This document shows, piece by piece, positions 8,071 through 14,265 of a stretch of DNA of 14,548 bases. A model generated the notes under the pieces. The model ran no database searches. It was not told where the DNA came from and worked only from the letters and a program-made list of their open reading frames with translations. The stretch's first letter is position 1, and each line of letters starts with the position of its first letter. This DNA is from CAYRPN01 sp964426135. Lineage in GTDB: Bacteria > Planctomycetota > Phycisphaerae > Phycisphaerales > Phycisphaeraceae. A program made the translations under genes and the position numbers. The stretch spans positions 1-14,548 of the forward strand of contig CAYRPN010000144.1 of assembly GCA_964426135.1 (NCBI GenBank), read 5' to 3'.

Positions 8071-9066
8071 TCAATACTTCCTTGACCCAATCAAATCCTT
8101 CGCCTTCTCCTGTTCAAACACCGTCGCCGCGACCACCGTGTGCTTCGGCAGCGTTTCGCCCTTGGCGAACTTGTCGAGCGCGTCGCAGAACCACGGGCCG
8201 TGCAGCGCGGGGCATTCGATGGTGCAGTTGAGCGTGCCGGCGATCATCGCTTCGAACGCGCCCTTCACCGCGTCGATGGAGACGACCACCACATCCGCGC
8301 CCGGCTTCTTGCCGGCGGCGGCGATCGCCTGGATCGCGCCCAGGGCCATGTCGTCGTTGTGGGCGTAGACCGCGTTCACCTCCGGGTGCAGCTTGATCAG
8401 GGCTTCCATCACTTCCTTGCCCTTGGTGCGTTCGAAGTTGCCCGACTGCGACGCGATGATTTTCATGTCGGGAGATTTCTTGAGGCCCTCGGCGAAGCCG
8501 TCCTTGCGGTCCTTCGCCACGTCGGCGCCGGGCGTGCCGACGAGTTCGATGATGTTCGCCTTGCCGCCGGTCTTCTTGGCGAGCCACTCGGCGGCGAGGC
8601 GTCCTTCGTTGACGAAGTCGCTGCAGATCTTGGTGACGTACAGCGATTCGTCGGACACGTTCACGCCGCGACTGATGAGGAACACGGGAATCTTCGCCTG
8701 CTTCGCTTCCTTGAGCACCGGCTCCCAGCCCGTGTCCACGATCGGGCAGATGGCGATGATGTCGACGCCCTGCGTGATGAAGTCGCGCACCGCCTGGATC
8801 TGGTTTTCAGCCTTGCCCTGGGCGTCGTAGAACTTGAGCTTGTGGCCTCGCTTGGCGATTTCGTCCTTGAGCGATTCGCTCTGCGCGGTTCGCCAGGAGC
8901 TTTCGGCGCCGGTCTGGACGAGGCCGATGGTGTAGGACTTGGCGGCGGTTTTGTCCTTGCCATCGGCGGGCTTGTTGTCCTTTTTGTTGTCTTTTTCGCC
9001 GCCGCCGCAAGCGACGAGAGTGAATGTGAAGAGGACGAGGAGGAGACAGTGGACGAAACGTTTCAT
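8071..9066 (-). CDS. ytfQ: Sugar-binding lipoprotein of an ABC importer, YtfQ-like
   Basis: A 331-residue periplasmic-binding-protein-fold lipoprotein that should capture a sugar for the importer. The ATG at 9066 is chosen over the longer frame from 9192 because GAGG precedes it and it begins a signal peptide ending in the lipobox LVAC (Cys20). A charged linker (GGGEKDNKKDNKPADGKDK) then tethers the domain. Hallmarks shared with E. coli YtfQ as I remember it include IGLVQTGAESSWR, ENQIQAVRDFITQGVD, GWEPVLKEAK (from 113), SQSGNF-RTKGKEVME and YAHNDDM (234-240). YtfQ itself is a soluble galactofuranose/galactose-binding protein, so lipid anchoring is a local difference. It would partner the ATPase at 5126-6637, although two unrelated genes intervene. 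Exact sugar unknown. Confidence 0.92.
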   Translation of the reverse strand: MKRFVHCLLLVLFTFTLVACGGGEKDNKKDNKPADGKDKTAAKSYTIGLVQTGAESSWRTAQSESLKDEIAKRGHKLKFYDAQGKAENQIQAVRDFITQGVDIIAICPIVDTGWEPVLKEAKQAKIPVFLISRGVNVSDESLYVTKICSDFVNEGRLAAEWLAKKTGGKANIIELVGTPGADVAKDRKDGFAEGLKKSPDMKIIASQSGNFERTKGKEVMEALIKLHPEVNAVYAHNDDMALGAIQAIAAAGKKPGADVVVVSIDAVKGAFEAMIAGTLNCTIECPALHGPWFCDALDKFAKGETLPKHTVVAATVFEQEKAKDLIGSRKY

Positions 9067-9089
9067 GGTGGACCTCAGTGAGTTGTCGA

Positions 9090-9116
9090 CATTTAGCCGG
9101 CGGGCTTGCCCGCCGC
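9090..9116 (-). repeat. GCTAA-tailed hairpin repeat, copy 4
   Basis: The 27 bases are the exact reverse complement of 9229-9255. With that copy they bracket the leader region of the sugar-binding lipoprotein gene; the hairpin lies 23 bases upstream of its ATG and would fall in the mRNA leader. Confidence 0.85.
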
Positions 9117-9228
9117 GGGGCTGCGAATGGAACACGGATTTCAGGTGAACGAAGGAACACAAAGAGTGCGGGCGATCCAGCGCGTCGGACAATTGGCGGT
9201 TCTGGGCGTCAATCGCATGGGTGAGTCC

Positions 9229-9255
9229 GCGGCGGGCAAGCCCGCCGGCTAAATG
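9229..9255 (+). repeat. GCTAA-tailed hairpin repeat, copy 5
   Basis: An exact inverted partner of 9090-9116; bases 9230-9256 are also identical to 13-39. It starts 21 bases after the epimerase stop codon, so on the minus strand its stem could also end or stabilise that transcript. Confidence 0.85.
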
Positions 9256-9276
9256 GCGGATGCGCGCGTGAGTTAC

Positions 9277-10266
9277 TTATCCCGGATACCAGACCTTGCG
9301 TGGATCGTCCGTCGAACGCTGGTAATCCCACGCCTCATCGATCAGCCTTGCCAGATCATACTTGGGACTCCAGCCGAGCAGAAACCGGGCCTTGGCGTTG
9401 TCGAGCCAGGTGGAGACGAAGGGCGTGCGGATGTCGACGCTGGGCAGGCCGCGAGTCTTCTTCAAATGCTCCGCCACCTTGCGGTAATGCACCGGCTCGT
9501 TCATGCAGACGTTGAACTTCTGCTGGCGGGCGCGCGGATGATCGACGGCGGCGAGGATGCATTCGACCAGGTCGCTGACATGGACGAAGTTGCGGGTGAT
9601 GGCGTGGCCGCCGCTGTCGCACAAAATGGGGACTGTCCCCTTTTTCTGATAGGCCGCCGCGCGCCTGGCGCCCACGAGATCGCGCCAGCGCGGGCCGCCG
9701 AAGACGTCTTCGCCGAAACTCAGCGTGTACTTGAAGTCGTCCTTCTCCATGATCCACGGCGCCATCAGGCAGCAGCCGTTGAGGTTGTACTGGAGGTAGT
9801 ACTGTTCGAGCAGCACCTCTTCGAGCACTTTCGAGAGCGCGTAGCAGCCGGGGTAGGCGGAGTGTCGCTGCGTTTCGGTGACGGGGGTGGGATGCGGGTA
9901 GAAGAAGTGGCCCATGGCGGCGTCGCCGCCGATGAGGATGAACTGCTTGAAGGTCTTGTTCTGCCGCGCTTCCTCCAGCAGCCAGAACAGGCCCTTGACG
10001 GTGACATCCATCACGTCCTGCGGGGTTTCCTTGCACGTGGCCAGGTGCAGCACGTGCGTGACGCCTTTCATCGCCTTGGCGGCGACCTGGCGGTCGGCGA
10101 TGGTGCCTTGGATGACTTCGAGGCGAGGCAGAGGCGCAAGCGTGCGGTGGTGGCACAAGGCGCGCACGGTCCACGCTTTGAATCGCGGCTCTGCGAGAAA
10201 CCGCGCGAGGAACGCGCCGCCCACCTTGCCCGTCGCGCCCGTCACCAGCATGCGATTCGTTGCCAC
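9277..10266 (-). CDS. NAD(P)-dependent epimerase/dehydratase (extended SDR family)
   Basis: A 329-residue cytoplasmic oxidoreductase of the sugar-nucleotide epimerase/dehydratase type. I favour the GTG start at 10266: GGAG lies 8 bases upstream, and translation begins shortly before the Rossmann motif GATGKVG (10-16). ATG at 10251 and the longer frame from 10344 have no such site. The YxxxK pair is YALSK (142-146). The usual catalytic Ser/Thr seems absent: the strand before it reads ILIGGDAAMG, with Gly where GalE has Ser124. NFVHVSDLVECI and STWLDNAKARFLLGW are typical of the C-terminal substrate half. A weak -10-like TACACT (10298-10293) lies just upstream. The gene is divergent from the CE15-like esterase and may act on a related sugar (inference). 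It carries an internal palindrome at 9628-9640. Confidence 0.9.
   Translation of the reverse strand: MATNRMLVTGATGKVGGAFLARFLAEPRFKAWTVRALCHHRTLAPLPRLEVIQGTIADRQVAAKAMKGVTHVLHLATCKETPQDVMDVTVKGLFWLLEEARQNKTFKQFILIGGDAAMGHFFYPHPTPVTETQRHSAYPGCYALSKVLEEVLLEQYYLQYNLNGCCLMAPWIMEKDDFKYTLSFGEDVFGGPRWRDLVGARRAAAYQKKGTVPILCDSGGHAITRNFVHVSDLVECILAAVDHPRARQQKFNVCMNEPVHYRKVAEHLKKTRGLPSVDIRTPFVSTWLDNAKARFLLGWSPKYDLARLIDEAWDYQRSTDDPRKVWYPG
9628..9640. repeat. Palindrome inside the epimerase gene
   Basis: GGGGACTGTCCCC is a perfect 6-bp inverted repeat around one base, flanked by AAAAT on the left and TTTTT on the right. It is read in frame as KKGTVPIL. Similar A-rich/GGGGAC palindromes are, from memory, dispersed in planctomycete genomes, but the peptide may simply be native to this enzyme. 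Confidence 0.45.
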
Positions 10267-10378
10267 GATGATGTCTCCGTTGGAAGCGGCAGAGTGTAGC
10301 AGGGAGACGCCCGGGCCTTCATCGCTGAGAGCACAGGGCATCACTCGCCACTGTTTTTTCTTCAGAGATTGAAAATCG

Positions 10379-10406
10379 AAAATTTGAAATTCAAAATTTG
10401 AAATTG
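10379..10406. repeat. 14-bp A/T-rich tandem pair
   Basis: AAAATTTGAAATTC (10379-10392) is followed by AAAATTTGAAATTG (10393-10406). It stands out as an AT island in high-GC sequence and could ease strand opening between the two divergent genes (inference). Confidence 0.75.
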
Positions 10407-10420
10407 CCGGAACACCGATC

Positions 10421-10476
10421 CACTCACCCGTTCACCCACTCACCCACTCACCCACTCACCCGTTCACGCCCTCACC
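10421..10476. repeat. Seven-copy 8-bp tandem repeat
   Basis: Seven units of consensus CACTCACC run without gaps. Units 2 and 6 begin CGTTCAC and the last is CCCTCACC. Such arrays can change copy number by slippage. It lies 75 bases or more upstream of the esterase start. Confidence 0.85.
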
Positions 10477-10486
10477 GCGATCGCTT

Positions 10487-10546
10487 ACAATCCACGAGAC
10501 CGAGGGACAATCCACGACATCGAGCCACGGTCCACGACTCAGGAGG
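10487..10546. repeat. Three-copy decaying 20-bp tandem repeat carrying a ribosome site
   Basis: Three consecutive 20-base units begin ACAATCCACGA, ACAATCCACGA and ACGGTCCACGA. The end of the third is AGGAGG, the esterase ribosome site; the same positions in units 1 and 2 read CGAGGG and CGAGCC. Confidence 0.75.
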
Positions 10547-10551
10547 CAATC

Positions 10552-11841
10552 ATGCGGCTTTCCCTATTCGCAGCGCTGGCGGGTCTCATGTTCCACGCAA
10601 TCATGGCGCAGGCCCAGACCGCATTCCCCGCGTTCGATCAACTGCCCGTGCTGAAGGAACTGCCCGATCCGCTCACCGCGCTCGACGGCACGAAGATCAC
10701 CACGAAGGAACAGTGGGAACAGAAGCGCAAGCCGGAACTGCGCGAGCTGTTCCAGCATTACATGTACGGCTTTCTGCCGGCCGCGCCGAAGCCGGAGCAG
10801 GTCAAAGCCACAGTGACCCGCGTGGATGAAAAATATTTCGGCGGCAAGGCGACGAAGAAGGAGATCAGCATCGCGTTCGGCCCCGCCGGCTGCCCGACGA
10901 TCGACCTGCTGCTGATCGTGCCGAACAAGCGCAGCAGCCCGGCGCCGGCGTTCGTCGGCCTGAATTTCCGCGGCAATCACACCGTGCTGAAAGATCCAAC
11001 CATTCCACTCGCCAAGGGCTGGGTGCCCAACGACAAGGAAATCAAGGACAACAAGGCGATCGAAGCCCATCGCGGCAATCAGGCGGAGCGATGGGAGATC
11101 GAGAACACCATCGACCAGGGCTATGCCGTGGCGACTTTCTATTACGGCGACATCGCGCCGGACAAGGCCGATTTCAGCTCGGGCGTCTTTCCGTTCTATC
11201 GCAAGGAAGGCGCGGCGCCGGGCCCGCACGACTGGGGCGCGGTGGCGGCGTGGGCGTGGGGCCTGCATCGCGCGGTGGATTACCTGGTCACCGACAAGGA
11301 CATCGACGCCAGGCGGATCATCGCCTTCGGCCACAGCCGCAACGGCAAGGCGGCGATCGTGGCGGCGGCGTTCGACGAGCGCATCGCGCTGGCGATTCCG
11401 CACCAGGCGGGCTGCGGCGGCACCGCGCCCAATCGCCGGAAGAATCCCAAGGGCGAATCCGTCGCCCGCATCAACACGGTGTTCCCGCACTGGTTCAACG
11501 ACACGTTCCCGAAGTTCAACGATCAGGAGGACCGGCTGCCGTTCGATCAGCACTGTCTCGTCGCGCTGTGCGCCCCGCGGCCGGTGCTCTTCACCAACGG
11601 CGAGAAGGACCAGTGGGCCGACCCCAACGGACAGTACGAGATGCTCAAGGCCGCCAGCCCCGTCTATGAAAAAATCTACGGCAAGCGGGGCATGACGGAC
11701 GAGGCGGCGGCGCACGGCAAACTGATCGGCGACACGCTGGGCTATTTCGTCGACGAAGGCGCGCACACGGTGACCAAGGAGCACTGGAACACGTTCATCG
11801 CCTTCGCGAACCGGCAGTTGGGCAAGCCGAAATCGGAGTAG
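10552..11841 (+). CDS. CE15-like glucuronoyl esterase (exported alpha/beta hydrolase)
   Basis: A 429-residue exported hydrolase likely to cleave ester links between glucuronic acid side chains of xylan and lignin-type alcohols, as bacterial CE15 enzymes do. The ATG has AGGAGG 5 bases upstream. A signal peptide (hydrophobic core LFAALAGLMFHAIM) probably ends after AQA near residue 22. The nucleophile motif is GHSRNGK (260-266, Ser262), followed by AFDERIALAIPHQAGCGG and NRR, typical of bacterial CE15. Catalytic His405 lies in EGAHTVT. Where fungal enzymes carry a catalytic Glu (23 residues after Ser) this protein has Gln285, so the acid probably comes from the NGEKDQWADP segment (350-359). The length is normal for bacterial members. 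It lies divergent from the epimerase. Family call is strong; the true substrate is not shown. Confidence 0.88.
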   Translation: MRLSLFAALAGLMFHAIMAQAQTAFPAFDQLPVLKELPDPLTALDGTKITTKEQWEQKRKPELRELFQHYMYGFLPAAPKPEQVKATVTRVDEKYFGGKATKKEISIAFGPAGCPTIDLLLIVPNKRSSPAPAFVGLNFRGNHTVLKDPTIPLAKGWVPNDKEIKDNKAIEAHRGNQAERWEIENTIDQGYAVATFYYGDIAPDKADFSSGVFPFYRKEGAAPGPHDWGAVAAWAWGLHRAVDYLVTDKDIDARRIIAFGHSRNGKAAIVAAAFDERIALAIPHQAGCGGTAPNRRKNPKGESVARINTVFPHWFNDTFPKFNDQEDRLPFDQHCLVALCAPRPVLFTNGEKDQWADPNGQYEMLKAASPVYEKIYGKRGMTDEAAAHGKLIGDTLGYFVDEGAHTVTKEHWNTFIAFANRQLGKPKSE

Positions 11842-11993
11842 ATTTTTTCTTCGCGATAACCCATACTTGCGGGACTTCCTTAGCGACGGCGCCGGGTTAT
11901 GCTCGCGGCATGGAAAGCCTCATTCCACGACGTTACTCGAACCCGCCCCACGCCCTGCTGGAAGTGCTCGCACGCCGAATGGAGCCACGATCC

Positions 11994-12359
11994 ATGAATC
12001 AACCCGCCAAGCCCAACAGTGCCGTGATGATTCAACGGATGGCGGATGTTTCCATCGTGGAATTCCTCGATGTGAACGTCACCAATCCCGTCACCATCGA
12101 GCGCATCAAGCAGGAGCTCGAAGAGCACATCATCCGCGTCGGCCAGCCCAAGATCATCGTCAGCTTCGAGAACGTCCGGCACCTGTCCTCGGCGATGATC
12201 GGCGTGATCATGGCGATTCACAAGAAAATCGCGGCCGCCAAGGGCGACCTGCGGCTGGCGCACGTCAGCCCGATGATCATGGAGGTGCTCAAGCTCACGC
12301 GGCTGGACAAGATTCTCAAGGTGTTCGAAACCACCGACCGCGCGTTGGTGAAGTTCTGA
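11994..12359 (+). CDS. STAS-domain protein, anti-sigma-factor antagonist-like
   Basis: A 121-residue cytoplasmic single-domain STAS protein of the SpoIIAA/RsbV type. Such proteins bind or release an anti-sigma kinase according to phosphorylation of a serine. The ATG at 11994 is chosen because GGAG lies 9 bases upstream and the domain begins soon after; the frame is open from 11910, but the extra 28 residues look like leader sequence. The regulatory loop reads VRHLSSAMIG (61-70), with Ser66 at the position of the phosphoserine in SpoIIAA; the usual Asp before the two serines is Leu64. The C-terminal half (KGDLRLAHVSPMIMEVLKLTRLDKIL) is typical of planctomycete members. No kinase or phosphatase partner is encoded nearby, so its regulon cannot be read from context. 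Confidence 0.9.
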   Translation: MNQPAKPNSAVMIQRMADVSIVEFLDVNVTNPVTIERIKQELEEHIIRVGQPKIIVSFENVRHLSSAMIGVIMAIHKKIAAAKGDLRLAHVSPMIMEVLKLTRLDKILKVFETTDRALVKF

Positions 12360-12369
12360 GGGAGCGGAG

Positions 12370-12434
12370 AGCCGGGAGCCGGGAGCCGTTAGCCGTTAGC
12401 CGTTTAGCCGTTTAGCCGTTTAGCCGTTTAGCCG
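12370..12434. repeat. Tandem array resembling an expanded hairpin-repeat tail
   Basis: Units in order are two AGCCGGG, two AGCCGTT, four AGCCGTTT and a partial AGCCG. Read on the minus strand the long units are CGGCTAAA, the same as the tail of the adjoining hairpin repeat at 12426-12451. The array starts 10 bases after the STAS stop. Confidence 0.85.
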
Positions 12435-12451
12435 CGACGCATTGCGTCGCG
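12426..12451 (-). repeat. GCTAA-tailed hairpin repeat, copy 6
   Basis: A perfect 8-bp stem, CGCGACGC (12433-12440) and GCGTCGCG (12444-12451), carries a tail GCTAAAC on the minus strand. The tail side merges into the tandem array at 12370-12434. Confidence 0.75.
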
Positions 12452-12496
12452 CGAACCGCACGATGCAACGGAACCCGCCGCGATGCAGGTCCCCCG

Positions 12497-12522
12497 CGCG
12501 GGGCAAGGCCCCGCGGCTAAAC
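12497..12522 (+). repeat. GCTAA-tailed hairpin repeat, copy 7
   Basis: A perfect 8-bp stem, CGCGGGGC (12497-12504) and GCCCCGCG (12508-12515), has loop AAG and the tail GCTAAAC (12516-12522). Confidence 0.75.
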
Positions 12523-12563
12523 AGTCGAGTTCGCCGCTGCGACATCGCCGCCACGAGCGCGCC

Positions 12564-12588
12564 GTTTAGCGACGGGGCTTGCCCCGCC
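12564..12588 (-). repeat. GCTAA-tailed hairpin repeat, copy 8
   Basis: The stem GACGGGGC/GCCCCGCC (12571-12578 and 12581-12588) has one mismatch. On the minus strand the tail is GCTAAAC (12564-12570), preceded by C rather than the G seen in other copies. It faces copy 7 tail to tail. Confidence 0.65.
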
Positions 12589-12734
12589 TTATTCACTGCG
12601 CAACGCCCTGTAACGCATCGTTCATTAGGTCGATAGTGGTATCATGGATCACTGTCGCACGCCGACCGCACGGGTTGGCTGAACCGGGACGGATTCCGCC
12701 GCACGCCTTTCGCCTTGGCGCACCGAGTTGAACC

Positions 12735-14165
12735 ATGAATCGACTCTCGCACTTTCGCGTTGGTTTCCCCTGGTCCTGGGCATGCCTGCTCACGGTGACC
12801 TGCGCTGCTGCACTGGCGCAAGCCGCCGACGCCCCAGCCAAGCCCGCCCCCGCCCCCGCCCCCGGCGCGCCCGCCAAAGCGCCGGCAGCGGACAACCCAC
12901 TGGCGGACGGCGAGCCGGTCAATCCGCTGCTGGAGGAAGACGAACCCTTCGTCGGCACCTTCAAGGGCCAGGGCATGTCGGTGCAGATTCGCACGGGCAA
13001 GGATGGCAGCCTGGAGGGCACGGTGCAGAAAGGCACGCGCACGTTTCCCCTCGCCGCCAAGCGCCAGGGCCAGTCGCTTACCGGGCACTTCACGCACAAC
13101 GAGAATCACTTCACCTTCATCGCGACGCTGGAAGGCAAGACTTTGCTGTTCACGTCTTCCGATCGGCTGTTCAAGCTGACGCGCGACGAAGCAGCCGCCG
13201 CCGCGATCCCTGCGATTCCAGTGCCCGCGCCCGTCCCCGCCCCGCCGCCGGTGCCGGTGCCCGCGCCTGCCCCGACACCGACTCCATCGGTTCCGCTTCC
13301 CAAGCCGCCGACGCCGACGCCGACGCCGACAACGCCCGACGGCGAAGGCCCACCCAAACCCGCCGGCCCGCCGCCGTTCGTCTCCAATCCCGCCGCCGCC
13401 GCTCAACTCATCCCCAAAGGCGCCAAGGCCAACCCCGGCAAATCGTGGGCAGGCTTCCCCACCGGCACCTACGTCATGATGGAAGAGGAATCGACCAAGC
13501 CCAACGAACTGCCCACCGTCAATCGATCCGTGCTCGTTTTCTTCGGCACCGACAACGGCAAGGAACTCATCCTCCCCCACCAGTTCAACGGCACACGCTG
13601 GGCGCCCATCGGCGTCCCCTCGCCGTGGCTGGGCGGCGGCAAAACCCCCGTCGAACTCGGATACAAGCCCGGGCAGCCCACCATTGAAACATTGAACGTC
13701 AAGGGTGTCGGCATCAGCGCCATCGTCACCCCCTACTCCAGGCAGGATCCGGGCAACGGCGGCAAAATCATGAACGCCCAGTTGCAGGTCTGGACCGTGA
13801 AAGACTTCGAATTCCCAAGCCAGCCCGTCATCCTCCCCGAAGGCGTCCTGCGCGTCGAAGGCCCGATCGTCCGCGTCGTCAGAACCGGCGATGACGGCAC
13901 CAGCCTCGATTTCCAGCTCGTCGCCACCAACGTCCCCCACCGCATCGGCCAGGTCGACATCACCCTTTCCGTGTTCCAGGGCAAAGGCGCCGCCAACACC
14001 CCGCAAGGCAAACTCGAAGTCAACATCGAACGCGCGCTCAGTCCGCAGGTGCCCGGCGGCATGGTCAAGATGAACGTGGAAACGCTGCTGGGCGGCAATC
14101 TCTACCTCACCAAAGGCGCCGCCATCGAAGTAGGCATGTCCAAGGTCGACGAACGGCAGCGATAA
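12735..14165 (+). CDS. Exported protein of unknown function with proline-rich linker
   Basis: A 476-residue secreted protein that I do not recognise. The ATG at 12735 starts a signal peptide (hydrophobic core WACLLTVTCAAALA, likely cleavage after AQA near residue 30); the ribosome site is weak. After a Pro/Ala stretch comes a small beta-rich domain (about 65-155) with alternating Gly and hydrophobic residues (FVGTFKGQGMSVQI, LTGHFTHNENHFTF), a pattern seen in other planctomycete exported proteins. A linker of PAP, PVP and PTP repeats (about 160-215) follows, built on short GC-rich DNA repeats, then a C-terminal beta-rich region of about 250 residues (SWAGFPTGTYVMMEEE, LQVWTVKDFEFP). There is no lipobox, anchor or catalytic motif. 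The stop codon coincides with the first bases of a dispersed repeat. It may be a surface or periplasmic binding protein, but this is open. Confidence 0.88.
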   Translation: MNRLSHFRVGFPWSWACLLTVTCAAALAQAADAPAKPAPAPAPGAPAKAPAADNPLADGEPVNPLLEEDEPFVGTFKGQGMSVQIRTGKDGSLEGTVQKGTRTFPLAAKRQGQSLTGHFTHNENHFTFIATLEGKTLLFTSSDRLFKLTRDEAAAAAIPAIPVPAPVPAPPPVPVPAPAPTPTPSVPLPKPPTPTPTPTTPDGEGPPKPAGPPPFVSNPAAAAQLIPKGAKANPGKSWAGFPTGTYVMMEEESTKPNELPTVNRSVLVFFGTDNGKELILPHQFNGTRWAPIGVPSPWLGGGKTPVELGYKPGQPTIETLNVKGVGISAIVTPYSRQDPGNGGKIMNAQLQVWTVKDFEFPSQPVILPEGVLRVEGPIVRVVRTGDDGTSLDFQLVATNVPHRIGQVDITLSVFQGKGAANTPQGKLEVNIERALSPQVPGGMVKMNVETLLGGNLYLTKGAAIEVGMSKVDERQR

Positions 14166-14265
14166 GGAGCCGCGCAGGATCAACATCGCATGTGGGACGA
14201 CTTTCCAAGTCGTCCGGCTGGGACCGAAGCCAATTTCCAAGTCGTCCGGCTGGGAGCGAAGCCAA
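14163..14265. repeat. Partial copy of the 4984-5083 element with an internal 32-bp duplication
   Basis: Bases 14163-14229 match 4981-5047 with 3 differences, including the 9-bp-arm palindrome (14195-14215). A 32-base unit, 14202-14233, is then repeated at 14234-14265 with one difference (GGGACC/GGGAGC). The right inverted end of the full element is missing. The TAA at 14163-14165 is both the stop codon of the upstream gene and the first bases of the repeat. Confidence 0.8.

Larger units (their letters stand above)
10267..10551. other. Divergent intergenic region rich in short tandem repeats
   Basis: This region separates the epimerase from the divergent esterase and should hold both promoters. 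It contains a 14-bp A/T-rich tandem pair (10379-10406), an 8-bp array (10421-10476) and a decaying 20-bp array (10487-10546). I found no regulator-type operator and only a weak -10-like sequence on the epimerase side. Confidence 0.6.
12360..12734. other. Repeat-dominated intergenic region
   Basis: About 375 bases between the STAS gene and the last exported-protein gene hold the AGCCG-based tandem array (12370-12434) and three GCTAA-tailed hairpins. Bases 12600-12734 are unique and should carry the promoter of the downstream gene. A TATCAT box at 12640-12646 is possible but has no convincing -35 partner. I see no small gene. Confidence 0.65.

Noticed and set aside
8140..9081. Open frame of 313 codons opposite the sugar-binding protein
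   Set aside because: Val/Asp/Leu shadow without motifs; the minus strand carries the YtfQ-like protein with lipobox.
9253..10299. Open frame of 348 codons opposite the epimerase
   Set aside because: No motif or ribosome site; the minus strand has Rossmann and YxxxK motifs.
10421..10476. CRISPR-like spacing
   Set aside because: The units are contiguous 8-mers without spacers, so it is a simple tandem repeat; no cas gene is present.
10564..11784. Open frame of 406 codons on the minus strand opposite the esterase
   Set aside because: Arg/Val-rich shadow; the plus strand has signal peptide, GHSRNGK and a perfect ribosome site.
11876..11903. Possible promoter TTCCTT-N16-TATGCT before the STAS gene
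   Set aside because: Each box matches consensus poorly; such matches are expected by chance.
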